Positions 1 to 11,979 of a DNA stretch of 64,000 bases are shown piece by piece. The notes under the pieces were generated by a model. The model did not search any database and was not told the origin of the DNA. It worked only from the letters and a program-made list of their open reading frames with translations. The DNA lies in the NCBI GenBank assembly GCA_030063045.1, contig JAQSEB010000078.1, positions 1,122,001 to 1,186,000 on the forward strand. Reading direction: 5' to 3'. This DNA comes from Pratylenchus scribneri (Eukaryota; Nematoda; Chromadorea; Rhabditida; Pratylenchidae). Numbering within the stretch: the first letter of the stretch is position 1; each line of letters starts with the position of its first letter. The position numbers and the translations under genes were made by a program.

Positions 1-683
1 TTGATACAAAATATTTCCGCAAATTATCAGAAGAAATAAAACAATTCTTCTAAAAAGGAAATAAAAATGTTCGGTTTATTAGAGATGACCTTTAACCCAA
101 AATAAAAATATGGAAATTGTTTAATATTTAATTCATTATTCATATGACTCGCCCTTTTATGCGCCCTTCCCTTTTAATTTATCGTCAAATTTCGTATAAA
201 AAATTCAATTGATGGAAGAGGGATTGTCTCCATTTTTCTCGAGTCTCGACACTTTTTGTTTCCTTTCATTCATTCGGTTCACAAATACTCCCACTTTTTT
301 GATATTTTAGAGTTCATTTTTTCTTTTGTGTTTGATTAAATCATTAAATAAATGATGTCCTTTTTTTCAATTTTCTTTCTCCTTTGGGGGTTTGGTTTCC
401 GGACTTTTTTCAAAGTTTACAAAAATCCTTGAAAATTTGATATTAAAAATTGAATGGGAAAGGGTGTCTAGTGGAGGCATATTTGTGGGTAGAAAATACG
501 TTTCGGTACGCTTTAGGCTTTACCTAGGCTATTATTTTAGCGAGGCACTAATCAATCTGGGAACTAAGAAGACTCATTTTTCCTTCTTTTGAAAAAAAAG
601 AAAAGAGCAATACTGTATCAAAATGAAGAATGTTCTTTGACTTTTGAGGGCAAAATGATGGATTGATCCGACAATTGAATTCG

Positions 684-964
684 TTTTTGACACATAGCTC
701 AACAAGGAAACACCCAATTAAGTTCCTTCTTATATTGTATATAAATTTGTGGCTTCTATTTAATCATTGTTACTTTCCCTCAATATTGTTGATTTAAAGA
801 AATATATGCCTTTTGAATGTACTAATAAACCCGACTTTTAAGGAAAAATCGCTTATTTTACAAATTTTTTAAATTTTTAAAAAATTAGAAAATGCCACTT
901 TTTAGAGGACATATTGCCTTCCTGAATTGATTGTTTCCTTGTTGAGCTATGGCCAAAAGAATGG
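684..964. repeat. Fold-back element family R1, copy 1
   Basis: Incomplete copy of the commonest dispersed repeat here. The family has two ~85-base arms that are inverted complements. The left arm runs from TTTTGGCCATAGCTCAAC to CTCTAAAAAGTGGC; the right arm from GCCACTTTTTAGAGG to GAGCTATGGCCAAAAGAA. They flank an A+T-rich centre that usually holds AAGCGGCTTTTCCTC and TTTATTACATTCAAAG (or their complements). The arms can pair, so the family resembles a MITE or fold-back transposon with no coding capacity. In this copy the left arm is shortened. I see no clear target-site duplication in any copy. Confidence 0.7.
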
Positions 965-1710
965 ACCCAGGTACTAAATCCGTTTCTAAAATCCTCTACA
1001 AAAAATTGATTGTGGATGGAAAAAAAAGGTGGGGAAGGAGTGGGTGAGGAAAAGAAGTTTCGAAAAGAATAAAAATTGGCCGGAAAAATAGGACAAAATT
1101 GAGAATTTTTGAACGGGGGATTAACAAATTTAGGGTGGGGACATTCACGAGAGAATTTGACTGGGTTTGGGCGCAACAATAGATGGAGGAGGGGTAGGGG
1201 GAAATCATGCGGCCAACGTAAAATTGCGGACATTTTGTTTTTGGGCGTGGTTGGAGGATTGATTTTTTTAGCTTTTATGAATATTGAAGGAAATATGTGG
1301 CTGAAAAGGGGAAATTGGATGGCAAATTTGGATTTTTTGGAATTAAATTATGCCATTTTCCTTTCTATCCATGATCGATTACGAAAGGGAAGGTTTTTTG
1401 CAAATAATAAATTAACCATTGTTGGCATTAAGCAAGTTTCCGGTATGCTTTCTATTTTTGTAGTTGAAAAATTTTGAAGTTTGATGGCTAAATTTAGTCA
1501 ATTAGCCTCGAAAAATCTCGTATGTATAAATTGTGTTCTGAAAAATATAAAATTAAATATTAAATATACATATATTAATTAATTAAATATATAAATAATA
1601 AATGTGAATATATTAATTTATTAAATATTAAATTTTCGCGTTTTTGAAAGGAATAAATGGGTTGAAATTGGGAGAGGATTTAATCCCTTAAAATTGGAAC
1701 TTGCATTGGC

Positions 1711-2017
1711 TTTTGACCCATAATAAAGCGAGGCGAAGTAAATTTAGTAAGGTAATATACCATTCGAAGGATTTGAGTTTCCTCTACAAAATGGCTTAAA
1801 TAAATTAGAGATTGGTCTAATTTAAACATTTAAAAAATTTAGAATCAGAAGAGAATTGGGAACAAATTGATCTTTGATTTTTAAAAAAGTTATATAATAT
1901 TTCAATTTACATTAAATTTAAATTTTATTTGCCTATTTTACAGAGGAAACAGACTTTTTGAATGGCATATTGCTTTCAAAAATTGGTTCTTGACTTATTA
2001 AAATATGGGCCAAAAAT
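1711..2017. repeat. R1 fold-back element, degenerate copy
   Basis: Both arms can be followed but are eroded: left-arm remnants near 1,711-1,795 and right-arm remnants near 1,940-2,017. Confidence 0.5.
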
Positions 2018-2070
2018 TGGTGCCATTTAGAATTGAAATTGAATGCTGGCGTCGATTGAATATTGGGTTC

Positions 2071-2378
2071 ATTCTTTTGGCCATAACTCAACAAGGAATC
2101 AGTCAATTTGGAAAGGCGATATGTCTTTTGAAAGCTCAAAATGTCCTCTAAAAAGTGGCTCTTTTAATTTTTTGAAAATTTAACAATTGTAAATTAAACG
2201 GACGTCTTTCATTCTTCAAAATAATTTCGGGTAAATAAACTCACAGATGTGTAAGTAACATTTTTTACAGGATTCCTTATAATTTTTATGGACCACTTTT
2301 TAGAAGACATTTAGTGCTTTCTAATGATATATCGCCTTCCAAAATTGGCTATTGCCTTGTTGAGGTATGGGCCAAAAA
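2071..2378. repeat. R1 fold-back element
   Basis: Full-length copy. The left arm begins ATTCTTTTGGCCATAACTC and the right arm ends GAGGTATGGGCCAAAAAT. Confidence 0.7.
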
Positions 2379-3843
2379 TCAATGCAGGTAATTCAATCGT
2401 TCTCTGATTTTGAAATTAATTCACCATGATTTGGAGGATTTTTAGAGGTAATTTCTTAAGAACGAATGTAATTAAAAGGCGAAAAGAACCAATGGTACAC
2501 GTTTAATTCATTTATTAAAAAATAGTAGAAAGGAAACCGAAGGGAAATGAGCGGATTCTATAATTGTAAGTAAAGGAAATTAATGGATTAAAGTGGGATA
2601 AAAGTGAAAAGAGAGAACATTTATTCACTTGTCCAATATACACATAATGACGGGAGAATTGGCCAATTTCGTTTGGAACAATTGTCGCCATTAGTTAGGC
2701 CAAACTTTAATTTTAGAATTTGAAGGAAAAAAAGAAAGGACGCGAAATTTTGTTTGATGTTGATCGAATGATGAATTTGCCTTACGGAAAAACACACCCA
2801 AAGTGCATCACAGTTCAATTTGCGAGTTATTTATAAAACTGTGTGTAGGCGATGATAAATGGGATTGGATATCAGCGTGTTTTGGGGATATTCTAAATTA
2901 ATTCTGACTCGTATTGATTTAAAATCACTAGATAGCCAAAAGTTTGTTCTATAATTTGAAAATAAAATCATAAAATTGGTTCAGTTCTAAATGAGTTATT
3001 TTAAACGGCGACAAGTTGGGGATTATCCATTAAAATGCCATAGAAATGAGGAAAGATTCGCCATTTTTGATATAATAAAATGGTAAGAACAATTACAATT
3101 TTAGTACATTTTATGTCCAATTTGGCAAAAACAAAGCTAGCCTAGCAGTCATATTTGTAAGCCTACCACTTAAATCGGTGAGTCAAAAGCTCAAAAGTGG
3201 ACCTTTTTCTCTGTTTTCTCATTTGAAGGCCACCACAAATCCATCATCCCCTCATATATCCCCCTAAATAGGCAATAATCTCTTTCATGTGCCACCGCAG
3301 CACCATTCACACACTCTTCACATTTAATTTTGTTTTGCACTTATTTTCGGTGCTCATAGATCATCACCGGCAAATGCAAGCCAAAAATTATGACTACTGA
3401 CTATGTCGTCTTTTTGGGAGTTTTTGCACTTAAGGGAGGTTGGCAATAATTTTGAAACGGCTGCCATTTAGGGCGGCTGTCAATAAGGGTGCGGTTGGCA
3501 CTAATAAATTTAGAGCCAAAAAAGGGCGAGGAAAGGGATAATTGATGGGATGTGGAGGACACATTTTTTGTGTATTTTGTTGAATTATTTGTTCATCTGT
3601 TTTGGATGGGGAAGGGCAAAATGGAATGAAAAGGGAGATATAATTGGAGGGAATTTATTAGGGAAGGAAGGGAGGTGATTAAATTAGGACTTAGGAGAGG
3701 GCAAAAAAGGGATTTAGGTACAAGAGCACAAAAAAAAATTTTGAGGGAGGATTTATTTGTTTTTGAGAAAAAATTGAATTGAAAAAGGCGAATTTTACAC
3801 TGGGATTACAAACTCGAAATAGGATGATTAAATAATTCAGGCT

Positions 3844-4152
3844 GTTATTTTGGCCATAGCTCAATAAGGAATTAACCAATTCAGTAAGGGGATATGCCAT
3901 TTTAAAGCCCTGAAAATCCTCTAAAAAGTGGCAATATTTAAATTTATATAATGCCATCAAACTTTAACAAAAGTTACATCTCTTTGAATGTAATGAACCC
4001 CACAACATCTTGAGGAAAGTCACTTATTTAACAAAATTTTAAATTTTCAAAAATTAGAAAAGCCACTTTTTAGAGGACATTTAGAGCTTTCAAATGGCAT
4101 ATCGCCTTCCAAAATTGGTTACTTCCTTGTTGAGCTATGGCCAAAAGAATGG
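3844..4152. repeat. R1 fold-back element
   Basis: Full-length copy with well-preserved arms. It lies between the arms of the 3.26/4.98-kb inverted repeat. Confidence 0.75.
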
Positions 4153-4262
4153 TCCAAGTTCTCACAATCATTCATTGAAAAAAGAAGAGCTCACTGCTGG
4201 TAAAAGGGCAAAATAAATTACACTATTTTTTGATAAAATGATAAAATATCGAAGATAATTGT

Positions 4263-4544
4263 ATGGGTAAAAGTGCTTTTTTTGTTATTGTTGTTTTTGT
4301 ATTGCAGATTCGCCAATTTTTCCTTTGTAAAATGACCTTTTTCGAGAGTGAGAGGGGAATGTTTTCTCCATTTCTTCGGCGCAAAATTTTCAATGATCAC
4401 CCAAAACTGATTCATTCTATTCAGACAAAAGGAGAAAGCCGTTTATTTTTTTATTTTTTTTTCCACTTTTCTTCAATGAACTTTTATTTTAAAAGGTTGC
4501 CAAATGATAAAAAAAATCGGGAGAAAATGATTCAAAATCACTGA
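4263..4544 (+). CDS. Possible small secreted protein ORF (uncertain)
   Basis: A 93-codon ORF with an ATG. It begins with a short basic start and about 12 hydrophobic residues (FFVIVVFVLQ) that could be a signal peptide, followed by a mixed, charged remainder. An internal TATTGCAG could instead be a splice acceptor, making only the later part coding. I do not recognise the protein. Small secreted proteins are common in parasitic nematodes, but nothing here links this ORF to such a role. A chance ORF is the main alternative. Confidence 0.22.
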   Translation: MGKSAFFVIVVFVLQIRQFFLCKMTFFESERGMFSPFLRRKIFNDHPKLIHSIQTKGESRLFFYFFFHFSSMNFYFKRLPNDKKNREKMIQNH

Positions 4545-6788
4545 TTAAATGCGAATACTTTTTTTGGTCTATAACTCAATGAATCTATGTCATTTAAAAG
4601 GCATATAAGCCTGCTTTATAAATTTGCCAAAATATTTATTTTTATATTCTAAAATTATTTATTAGAGAAAAGATGCATTTTCTCAAAATACTTGAATATC
4701 GATAATTCTCATCAAATTAAAATTTCGAATTTTCTAACTTAAATTTGACAAATTTTTTATACAATTTGATCACTTTTACAGAAAGCCAATACCCTTCGAA
4801 TGGTAATATCGCCTTCCTAAATTGGCTTTTACCTAATAGAATTCCAATAAATTTACAAAATTGGTGGAACTCAATTGACCTTTTGACATATTGATGGTAA
4901 GAATAATTGAATTTTAGCAAATATTATGGTAAATTTGGCAAAAAAAAGTCATATTTGTAAGATTGCTGCTTAAATTAGCGACAGCCGCCTAAATGGTAGT
5001 CGTTTCAAAATTATTGCCAACCTCCCTCAAGTGCATTACCTCAAAAAAGGCGACGACAGAGTCATTCGCCACAATTTTTGCATTTGCCGATGATCTATGA
5101 GCACCGAAAATAAAGTTCAATATACAAAATGAATGATGAATTAGTGTGAATGGTGCGGTGGCACATGGAAGGGATTATTGCCTATTTAGGGGGATGTATG
5201 AGAGGATGAAAAAATGGTCGAAATTAAGCAAATTTAAAGAAAGAACAAATCAAGAATTAAAGAAATTTCGCATGTTTTTGTCTTTCGAGATTACATATAT
5301 TGGAGAAATGCGGTTTTTTTGAAAGATTGTGAGTTAATAAATGATTAGCTTTTAAAAATAAATATTAGATTTTAAAATAAAATATAAGTAATAAATAGAA
5401 TGCATGGAATAGGCCATTTTTTGTTTATTTATAAATTAAACGAATAATTTCCGCCGCGCCATATTCAAGTTCAATCCGGCCAATATACGCATTTGGCCAT
5501 AATCAAATTATTCACATATTTTTAACCACCGGAATTGTTTTTCTTCACTTTCCTCCAAAAATTGGATTTGCATGTCAAGGTGTGGGGATTTTTGGTTTTG
5601 TCCAAATGAAATTGTCACTGCTGGGAATTAAGACCTATATTTTTGGCCAAATAATTTAATTCCCAATGACAACAATTTTTTTCGATTTTTAGTCGACTAG
5701 TCATCGCCTTCAAAAAATGGTGCTACCGGTGGATAGAGGGCACAAAAATGCGCGAAAAATGTGCCAGCCGCTGTCTACAAAAAATTGTTTTTATCCTCCG
5801 TATTGGCAAATTTAAGACGGGAATGAAAGTAGAAATGCCTTGGAGGCAAAAAATTGTCGGCTTTGGGAAAGGACAAAAATGGAAAGAAAATAACAGGTAG
5901 TCATGGTTTTGCCCTTTCTTTATTATTAAAATAGGCAGGTGAAAAATTGAATTATGTACAAAAATTAGACAAATGACACATTTTTATACTAAATTTGAGA
6001 ACATAATTTGTGTGGTTATTTTTTGGTACATTTTTGTATGGCATTTTGCAACTTTTGACTAATATGTGAGAGAATTTTTGGGAAATTGGGAAAAAATTTT
6101 TATTAGAAAATTTTTCTCACAAAATTATGGCAAAAAATTTTGCGGTAAAATTGGAGAAATTATTGTGTCTTTGGGAAAATGGCAAAAATGGAAAGGGAAG
6201 AAATTGGGGAGTCATTGTTTTGATCTTATTAAAAGGTGGCTTAAAAAGCGAATTATGAATATATGAATTTATAAATTTATTGCGCCAATTTTTTGTTTAC
6301 TTTATTTTGACATTTTTTCTGCCATTTTAAGTTTCTGATTATTTTGTGAAGGATTTGTGGTAAATTGGTAACACTTTTGGCAGAAAATTTACCGCACAAA
6401 ATTATTCCAACCAAATAGGAAATGGCATAAATTTTTTTGCTTAATGAATTAATGCAATTTCTGAAAGATGATGTAAAAATGCGTCAATGGGAATAAATAA
6501 AATACAAATGGAATTTTTTGGCAGGCATTCGTACATTAAAAAGAGTTAAACCCATAGCAATTCTTTTATTTTTGATTCAAATACAATAAAAAATAAAGCA
6601 TTTTTTGTTTGTGAATATAATCAAAATTGGAATGGAAATGGATCAATCTTTTGTAATTGTATAAAATTGTTTTCAACAAAAAATTAGAGCCAATTTGGCC
6701 ATATTTTAATATGAAATTAAATAATTTAATTCTCGCCGATATAAGCCCAATGTTAAATTAACTATCTACATTGGTTTTTTTGCACATA

Positions 6789-7085
6789 CCTGATGAGTAA
6801 GATAAAAGCCAATTTAGGGAGGCAATATAACAATTTAAGAACCTGAGATTCCTCTAAAAAGTGGCCAAATTAAAATAAAGATTTATGCAATTTTAACATT
6901 TAAAAATTAGGAATTAATTATGGAGCAGCAACCTTATCAGGGAAGATGCATTATTTATAAAAGTATTTAAAATTAAAAAAATTATTTCAGCCACTTTTTA
7001 GAGAAAATATTCAGTTCTTTCAAAAGACACATTGTCTTCCCAAGTCGGCCTTTTAGCCTCATTTGAGAATTTTGGGCCAGAAATC
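6789..7085. repeat. R1 fold-back element, degenerate
   Basis: Both arms are recognisable (CCTCTAAAAAGTGGCC on the left, GCCACTTTTTAGAG on the right) but the ends are eroded. Confidence 0.55.
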
Positions 7086-7729
7086 AATCTAAATGACGAA
7101 TTTTCCCTCCTTCTCACTGCTCTCTATTTTTTGATGCGCATATTTTTGTAAAAAATATTTTTATTTATTATGAAAAGTGTAAAGAATTTTTTTAGATTTT
7201 ATTTTGAATAAAAATTTGGGGAATTCTCCATTCCATTTTATGACTTTAATGAATGCCAAATTTTTTGGGTATTCCTGGAATTTGGGCGCCGCCAATTTTG
7301 AATTTTTTTGGCTTCCACAAAAAACAAATGAATCCAAAATAAGAAAAAGCTTAAAAAAGCGACTGGCTATTCTATTCAAAAAAGGGGCAAAGTCCAAAAT
7401 GGAAATTTTTTTGTTGTTTTTTTGAGGCGCAAAATTAGGGAGGCAAAAATGGTAGGGTTAGACCAAATTGGCCACAGAAAGGAAAGGGAAAGACCATTGG
7501 CCAATGAAGATGGCCAGGAGGGAAGGAGGAGGCTATATTTGAAGCAAATTATTATTACATGAAATTTTTCAATCAAAAATTGTTAATACGAAAATTTGGG
7601 AATGATAAACGTGAATTTACCCTTAGAATATGCATAAATGACCGGCTTGGTAAGGAAATAACAATGGGAATATTTAATTTTGGTGGAAAGGGGCAAAGTT
7701 AGCTGCTGAATATGCCATCATAGTCTAAT

Positions 7730-7886
7730 TCATCTAATGAATCCGACATTGGACATATCGGACCGGAAAGCTTGATTTGGGTCAGAATGAGACGAGAATG
7801 GAATTAATAAAATAAGTATAGATAGCCATAATCCATAATTGGGTGCAAGGAGGGTGCATGTGGTCGGTTCCGGAAGATTGGAGCCT
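7730..7886 (-). CDS. Possible terminal exon, unidentified (uncertain)
   Basis: On the minus strand a pyrimidine-rich stretch ending TTTTCTTTTAG precedes an open frame of about 50 codons ending in TGA at 7,730. The peptide contains a hydrophobic run (GLWLSILILLIPF) and a polar tail. It could be the last exon of a small membrane-protein gene whose upstream exons I could not place. A competing plus-strand ORF overlaps at 7,954-8,253, so neither is secure. Confidence 0.2.
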
Positions 7887-8301
7887 AAAAGAAAAAGGCA
7901 AGAATGGAACAAAGAATAGGCAACAATAAAATAATTGGAGTAGTAAAAAGCAGATGATGTTGGTTGGATATTCCAGGAAAATGCGAATGCCAGCATTGAA
8001 TTTTGCCGATGCCGAGTTCATTTTTTCACAAATATACAAAAAGTGGCTTCACATAAAAAATGTGGCTTTACATAAAAAGTGGCTGAATATGGATGACATC
8101 GAAAGGAATATGGAGGAATATAGACCCGATCTTTCTTGGAATATTTTGAAATTTTTTACTGCTGCAAATATGGCTTTAGTGCTAACTATTAATCTTTTTT
8201 TTGTATTTTTTCCATGGATTTGTCTTCTTCATTTGATTAAAAATAAAAATTAACTTTGAGTGTTTTTTCGATTTTTTGATTTTTTATTTTTTTTTTTATT
8301 T

Positions 8302-8588
8302 TCATAAAATTCTAATTGAAATTAGTGGGTTGAATCCCTTTTTAAAAAATGGAATTATTTTTTTGCCTTTAAGCGCTAATTTTTCATCTTTTTCAAAAAT
8401 ATCTCCTTCTCGAATATTTTTTGGAATTGCCGTATTTTCAGCATCCATTTTTGTGTATAAAAATGTTTTTTGACCCCTCCCTTGGAAAATGTTTATTTCG
8501 AATTCAAAAGTCTCTTCAATTTTTGCATTTGAATGGATAAAAAATGCCATTCCCTCTTCAATCTTTGGATTTTTTTGTTGCTTTTCAC
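8302..8588 (-). CDS. Possible terminal exon, unidentified (uncertain)
   Basis: Minus-strand open frame of about 95 codons ending TGA at 8,302, with ATGAAAATAAA-type A-rich sequence just after it. A possible acceptor (CCAATTTAG) lies immediately upstream of the frame. The peptide has a balanced composition with the segments IEETFEFEINIFQG and NIREGDIFEKDEKLALKGKK. I recognise no family. Upstream exons are not identified, and the sequence beyond about 8,690 is part of a local duplication. Confidence 0.28.
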
Positions 8589-8849
8589 TCTAAATTGGAT
8601 GTTGCTTTCTCTCTTTTTTCGGACATGTTGACAACATAAAAAATGCCATTTTTAGGATTTGGATGCCTGAGGGGACAAATAAAAAAACAAGGGGAAGAAT
8701 GCCGGCCAATTCCAGGAAAATGTTCCACGTCCCATCGTCCTTCCTATTTTGGGCCCTTTTTGAATAAATGAATGAATGGAGGGATGTCCCCTTTTGATGG
8801 AAATGGGGATTGAGGCGGCATTGGCACAGAATGTTAATGAGGGGCAAAA

Positions 8850-9530
8850 AATGCTAAAAGGGAACGGAGGAAAGTTGCCACATTGGCCAATTGGGAGCGG
8901 GACCTCATTTTAGAACGCAGGAACCCCGGGACTCTTGAATGAAGGAAAAAAATGAACCGGGAACATTTTCCAGGAATTGTCTACTAAAAATGGATGAGGG
9001 GGGAGGATTAGAGGATAAATAAATGGATAGGAGAGGAAATGTAAATTTATATGAATGGAAAGGGCACAAAAATGGACGTGTGAATTGGGAATTCGGAAAA
9101 GGTGATTAGGGGATAAATAAAAATAAATAGATAATGGAAAAGATGAATCTATTAGGAAGAGATAAGGGGCACAAAAATGATACAAAAAATGGACTCGAAA
9201 ATGGATGAGTGGTAAATGGTAAATTGGCAGAGTTAAATTAACGGGTTTTAGAGAACTTTTGATGAATAAAAATGCTAAAATGGAAGAGAGGAAAAGTTGC
9301 CACATTGGCCAATGGGGACCGGGATCTCATTTTGGAATGTGGAGGACCGCGCGGACACTTATTTGAATGAAGAACAAAAAAAAATACCCCGGGAACATTT
9401 TCCAGGAATTCCCCTCTCTAAAATGGGTGGAATGAATGAGGGATTAGGGGATAAATAAATAGATGGTAGGAAGGGAAATGCAAATTTATAGGGAATAAGG
9501 GCACAAAAATGGACGTGTAACTGTTTTTGG
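8850..9530. repeat. Local direct duplication, period ~422 bp
   Basis: Two diverged copies in tandem. Shared landmarks such as AAAGTTGCCACATTGGCCAA occur at 8,871 and 9,293, followed in both by GGGAACATTTTCCAGGAATT, GGGGATAAATAAAT and GGGCACAAAAATGGACGTGT. The copies differ by many small changes, so the duplication is not recent. No coding potential is evident; the minus-strand ORF across it is pyrimidine-rich low complexity. Confidence 0.7.
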
Positions 9531-9764
9531 ACGAATACATTTGATGAATGTTGATGAGGGGGCGCAAAAATGCTAATAAATTAGAGGCAAAAATGTGCGC
9601 CTAATAAATTGGCACAGTATATTATAAAATAGAAGGGACGTCTAATTTATTAGGGCATCCAAATTGGAAGAAATTGGGGAAAATTTTTAGCGAAAAATTA
9701 AAGGGGAAATTTTGCAAAAAGGCAATTTCATTATGGTGATAAATGACGTTTCACTAACTAGTGC

Positions 9765-10065
9765 GTTCTTTTGGCCATATCACAACAAAGAATCAACCAA
9801 TTTAGGAAGGCAATTAGCAATTTGAAAGCTCTAAATGTCCTCTAAAAAGTGGCTTTTCTAATCTGATAAAAGTTTTAAAAAAATAGTAAATTAAGCTGCT
9901 TTTCCCTAAACAAATCGAGTTAATTATATTCAAAGACATGTAACTTTTTAAAAGTAGGATTTAATAAAATTTAAAATAGGCCACTTTTTAGAGGAAATTT
10001 AGGGCTTTCAAATGACATATTGCCTTCCAAAATTGGTTATTTCCTTGTTGAGCTATGGCCAAAAA
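9765..10065. repeat. R1 fold-back element
   Basis: Full-length copy with well-preserved arms. Confidence 0.72.
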
Positions 10066-10389
10066 CATTAACCAAAGCATTAATAGCATTGCAATTTAAA
10101 AAATGGAAGGCTAATAAGAGAACATTTTAATAAATTGTAAATTGCTCTATGTGAAAAAGTGCAAAAATCCATCCATTTTTAGCTGCCACCACTTTGGCCA
10201 TTAGAGGAGAATGTGTTGTGGATTGGATTGGATTAGTTTTTCCCAGAGTGTTTTAAAATTCAAGGATTCGTTTGCTTTGAATGAATGAATATTGCCCCAA
10301 GGAAAAGGGCATTCTAGAAAGGGAATGGGGGACAGTAATTTTCATTCCTTTGAAAATCCATTTGTAAATAGTGATGTATAAATTTAAAT

Positions 10390-10605
10390 TAACAATGGTT
10401 TAATGAGGGTTTGCCCTATCGTTCACAAACCATATATCCAAAATTGGATAGAGCTGGTCAAGAAGACGCATTGAATGGTATATAATTTGGTGTTGGTTTG
10501 GTCAACAATTAAAGGGTATTAAACGGGTTAAACCAATTTTGGTTTAATGGTTCAAAACTAAATTAGAATTGGTTAAACCCAAAGCCAAAATATAATTAAA
10601 TGAAA
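10390..10605 (+). repeat. R2 element (46-bp core), 1 core unit
   Basis: Dispersed element with constant flanks and a variable number of 46-bp core units. The 5' flank holds AAACCATATACCCAAAATTG, GAGCTGGTCAAGACGCATTG and AATGGTATATAATTTGTCAT. The core unit is built on CAATTAAAGGGTATTAAAC and the palindrome GGTTTAAACC. The 3' flank holds TTAATGGTTCAAAATTAAAT and GGTTAAACCCAAA. This copy carries a single core unit. Confidence 0.75.
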
Positions 10606-10999
10606 AAAGTTTATCTACTGGAATAAAGTTTATTAATTAAGGGACAAATCACTGAAATGTTAAAATCTTTTAATCATTTTCAGCATTTTTTTTAAATAAA
10701 TAATTTCTTTTAAAGCAGAGGATTAATTAATTACCTACAAATTCTATGCTAGTCACTTTGCCCAAAATTTGGATCTATTTTTGTCCAATTTAAGTTAATT
10801 TTTTGCCACATTTTTCCATTCATTTGCTTTTTTTCATTTTTTGGCTAAAAGCGAATATTAAATTTTATTCCAATTTTGGCCATTTTTTATTGACGTCAAT
10901 AGACTGCTAGGATAGAGAATGGATGGGTAAAGGGGAAGAGCATATGGCCTCAAAAAAATGAAAAATTCCAAAGGTCAATAAAAATTAATTCTAAAATTA

Positions 11000-11117
11000 A
11001 TGGGCAAATTGATTGGGCTAAAAGGCACCTATGGAAGTGTCTGGCAGGTTCAAAATGAATGGGTGGCATTTAAGAGACCACCAAATTTGTGTCCTCTTAT
11101 TTGGACAGCCTCAATGG
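11000..11117 (+). CDS. Protein-kinase-like glycine-loop exon (fragment)
   Basis: A short open frame starting ATG at 11,000. It contains IGLKGTYGSVWQV followed by NEWVAFKRP, which match kinase subdomain I (Gly-rich loop, here with only the last two glycines of the GxGxxG pattern plus the following Val) and subdomain II (VAxK, the ATP-binding lysine) at the right spacing. A GTATAT at 11,118 could be the splice donor; read through, the frame stops at 11,125. Beyond VAFKR the sequence (PPNLCPLIWTAS) is not typical of a kinase. I find no HRD or DFG exon nearby, so this may be a diverged exon of an unresolved gene or a pseudogene fragment. Confidence 0.42.
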
Positions 11118-11328
11118 GTATATGATTGAGGCAAAAGTGAAGAATAGAGGGATATGAGGGGGGTGGATAAATGGTTTTGGGGAAGAATTGCCTTAAAATA
11201 ATCATATGGAAGATTAATTCCAAGGTAGATTTTTGAAATTCACATAAATTCTCATTGAGTTGGTTAAATAAATTAAATATATAAAAAAAATTCACTTTTA
11301 TAAGAAATTTTTTGTCATCGGCAGGTGA

Positions 11329-11481
11329 GTTTTATAAATCTGATCATTTTGAGGAAACCCGCTTATTTTACAAATTATTTTCTCACAAAATTATTAAAGC
11401 CACTTTAGAAGACATTTAGGGCTTTCAAATGGCATATCGCCTTCCAAAATTGGTTACTTCCTTGTTGAGCTATGGCCAAAT
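11329..11481. repeat. R1 fold-back element, right half only
   Basis: Centre and right arm (CATTTAGGGCTTTCAAATGG, TTGTTGAGCTATGGCCAAA) without a matching left arm: a truncated copy. Confidence 0.65.
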
Positions 11482-11979
11482 GAGCACTTCGTAAAGATTA
11501 TTATTTAAGCGCTTCGCTATGGTCAACATATATGGCAGCATGGCAAAAGACTAGTTTTCCAAAAATTCAATTCTAAAATAACAAAATTGGCCAAAATAAA
11601 AACTGAGTGAGTAATTTGTTTTATTTTTGCCATTTTCCCCGTTTATTTTTTGCTTGTCAAAACTCAAAAGGGCAAAAATATAGAAGGGGAAAAGGATTAA
11701 ATGGAAAAAATGCGGGCGAGAAAGTGAATGCGGAAAAAATGAAGGTAGAAAAAGGGCAACACGAACAGAGGGCAGAAATCGGTATGTCCCATCTCACGGT
11801 GGACTCTATCTTTCTTATTGCCAGCCTCGGGCCCAGTCCATTTTTCATCTCTCCTGGGAGTAGTTTCGGCGAGTCTCGCGTGTCCTTTTTCCCTCGAAGA
11901 AAGAAGGAACAAAAATGTCGAAGGTGAGAGGGTATTCGAGAATTTGGCCAATGGACTGATTGGCTGCGAATTAGGAAAG

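Larger units (their letters stand above)
3080..5230. repeat. Spaced long inverted repeat with R1 element inside
   Basis: Arms of about 230 bp at 3,257-3,486 and 4,978-5,208 are inverted complements. They share TCCCCCTAAATAGGCAATAA, TTTTCGGTGCTCATAGATCA and GGGAGGTTGGCAATAATTTT. Just outside arm 1 (about 3,085-3,160) and arm 2 (about 4,894-4,960) lies a ~70-bp segment in direct orientation, so the structure is more complex than a simple palindrome. The 1.5-kb spacer includes one full R1 copy. It may be two copies of a dispersed element in opposite orientation, or a larger fold-back transposon. No coding sequence is evident in the arms. Confidence 0.7.

Noticed and set aside
8910..9305. 131-codon minus-strand ORF
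   Set aside because: Pyrimidine-rich low complexity across a tandem duplication; the frame is not maintained in the second copy.
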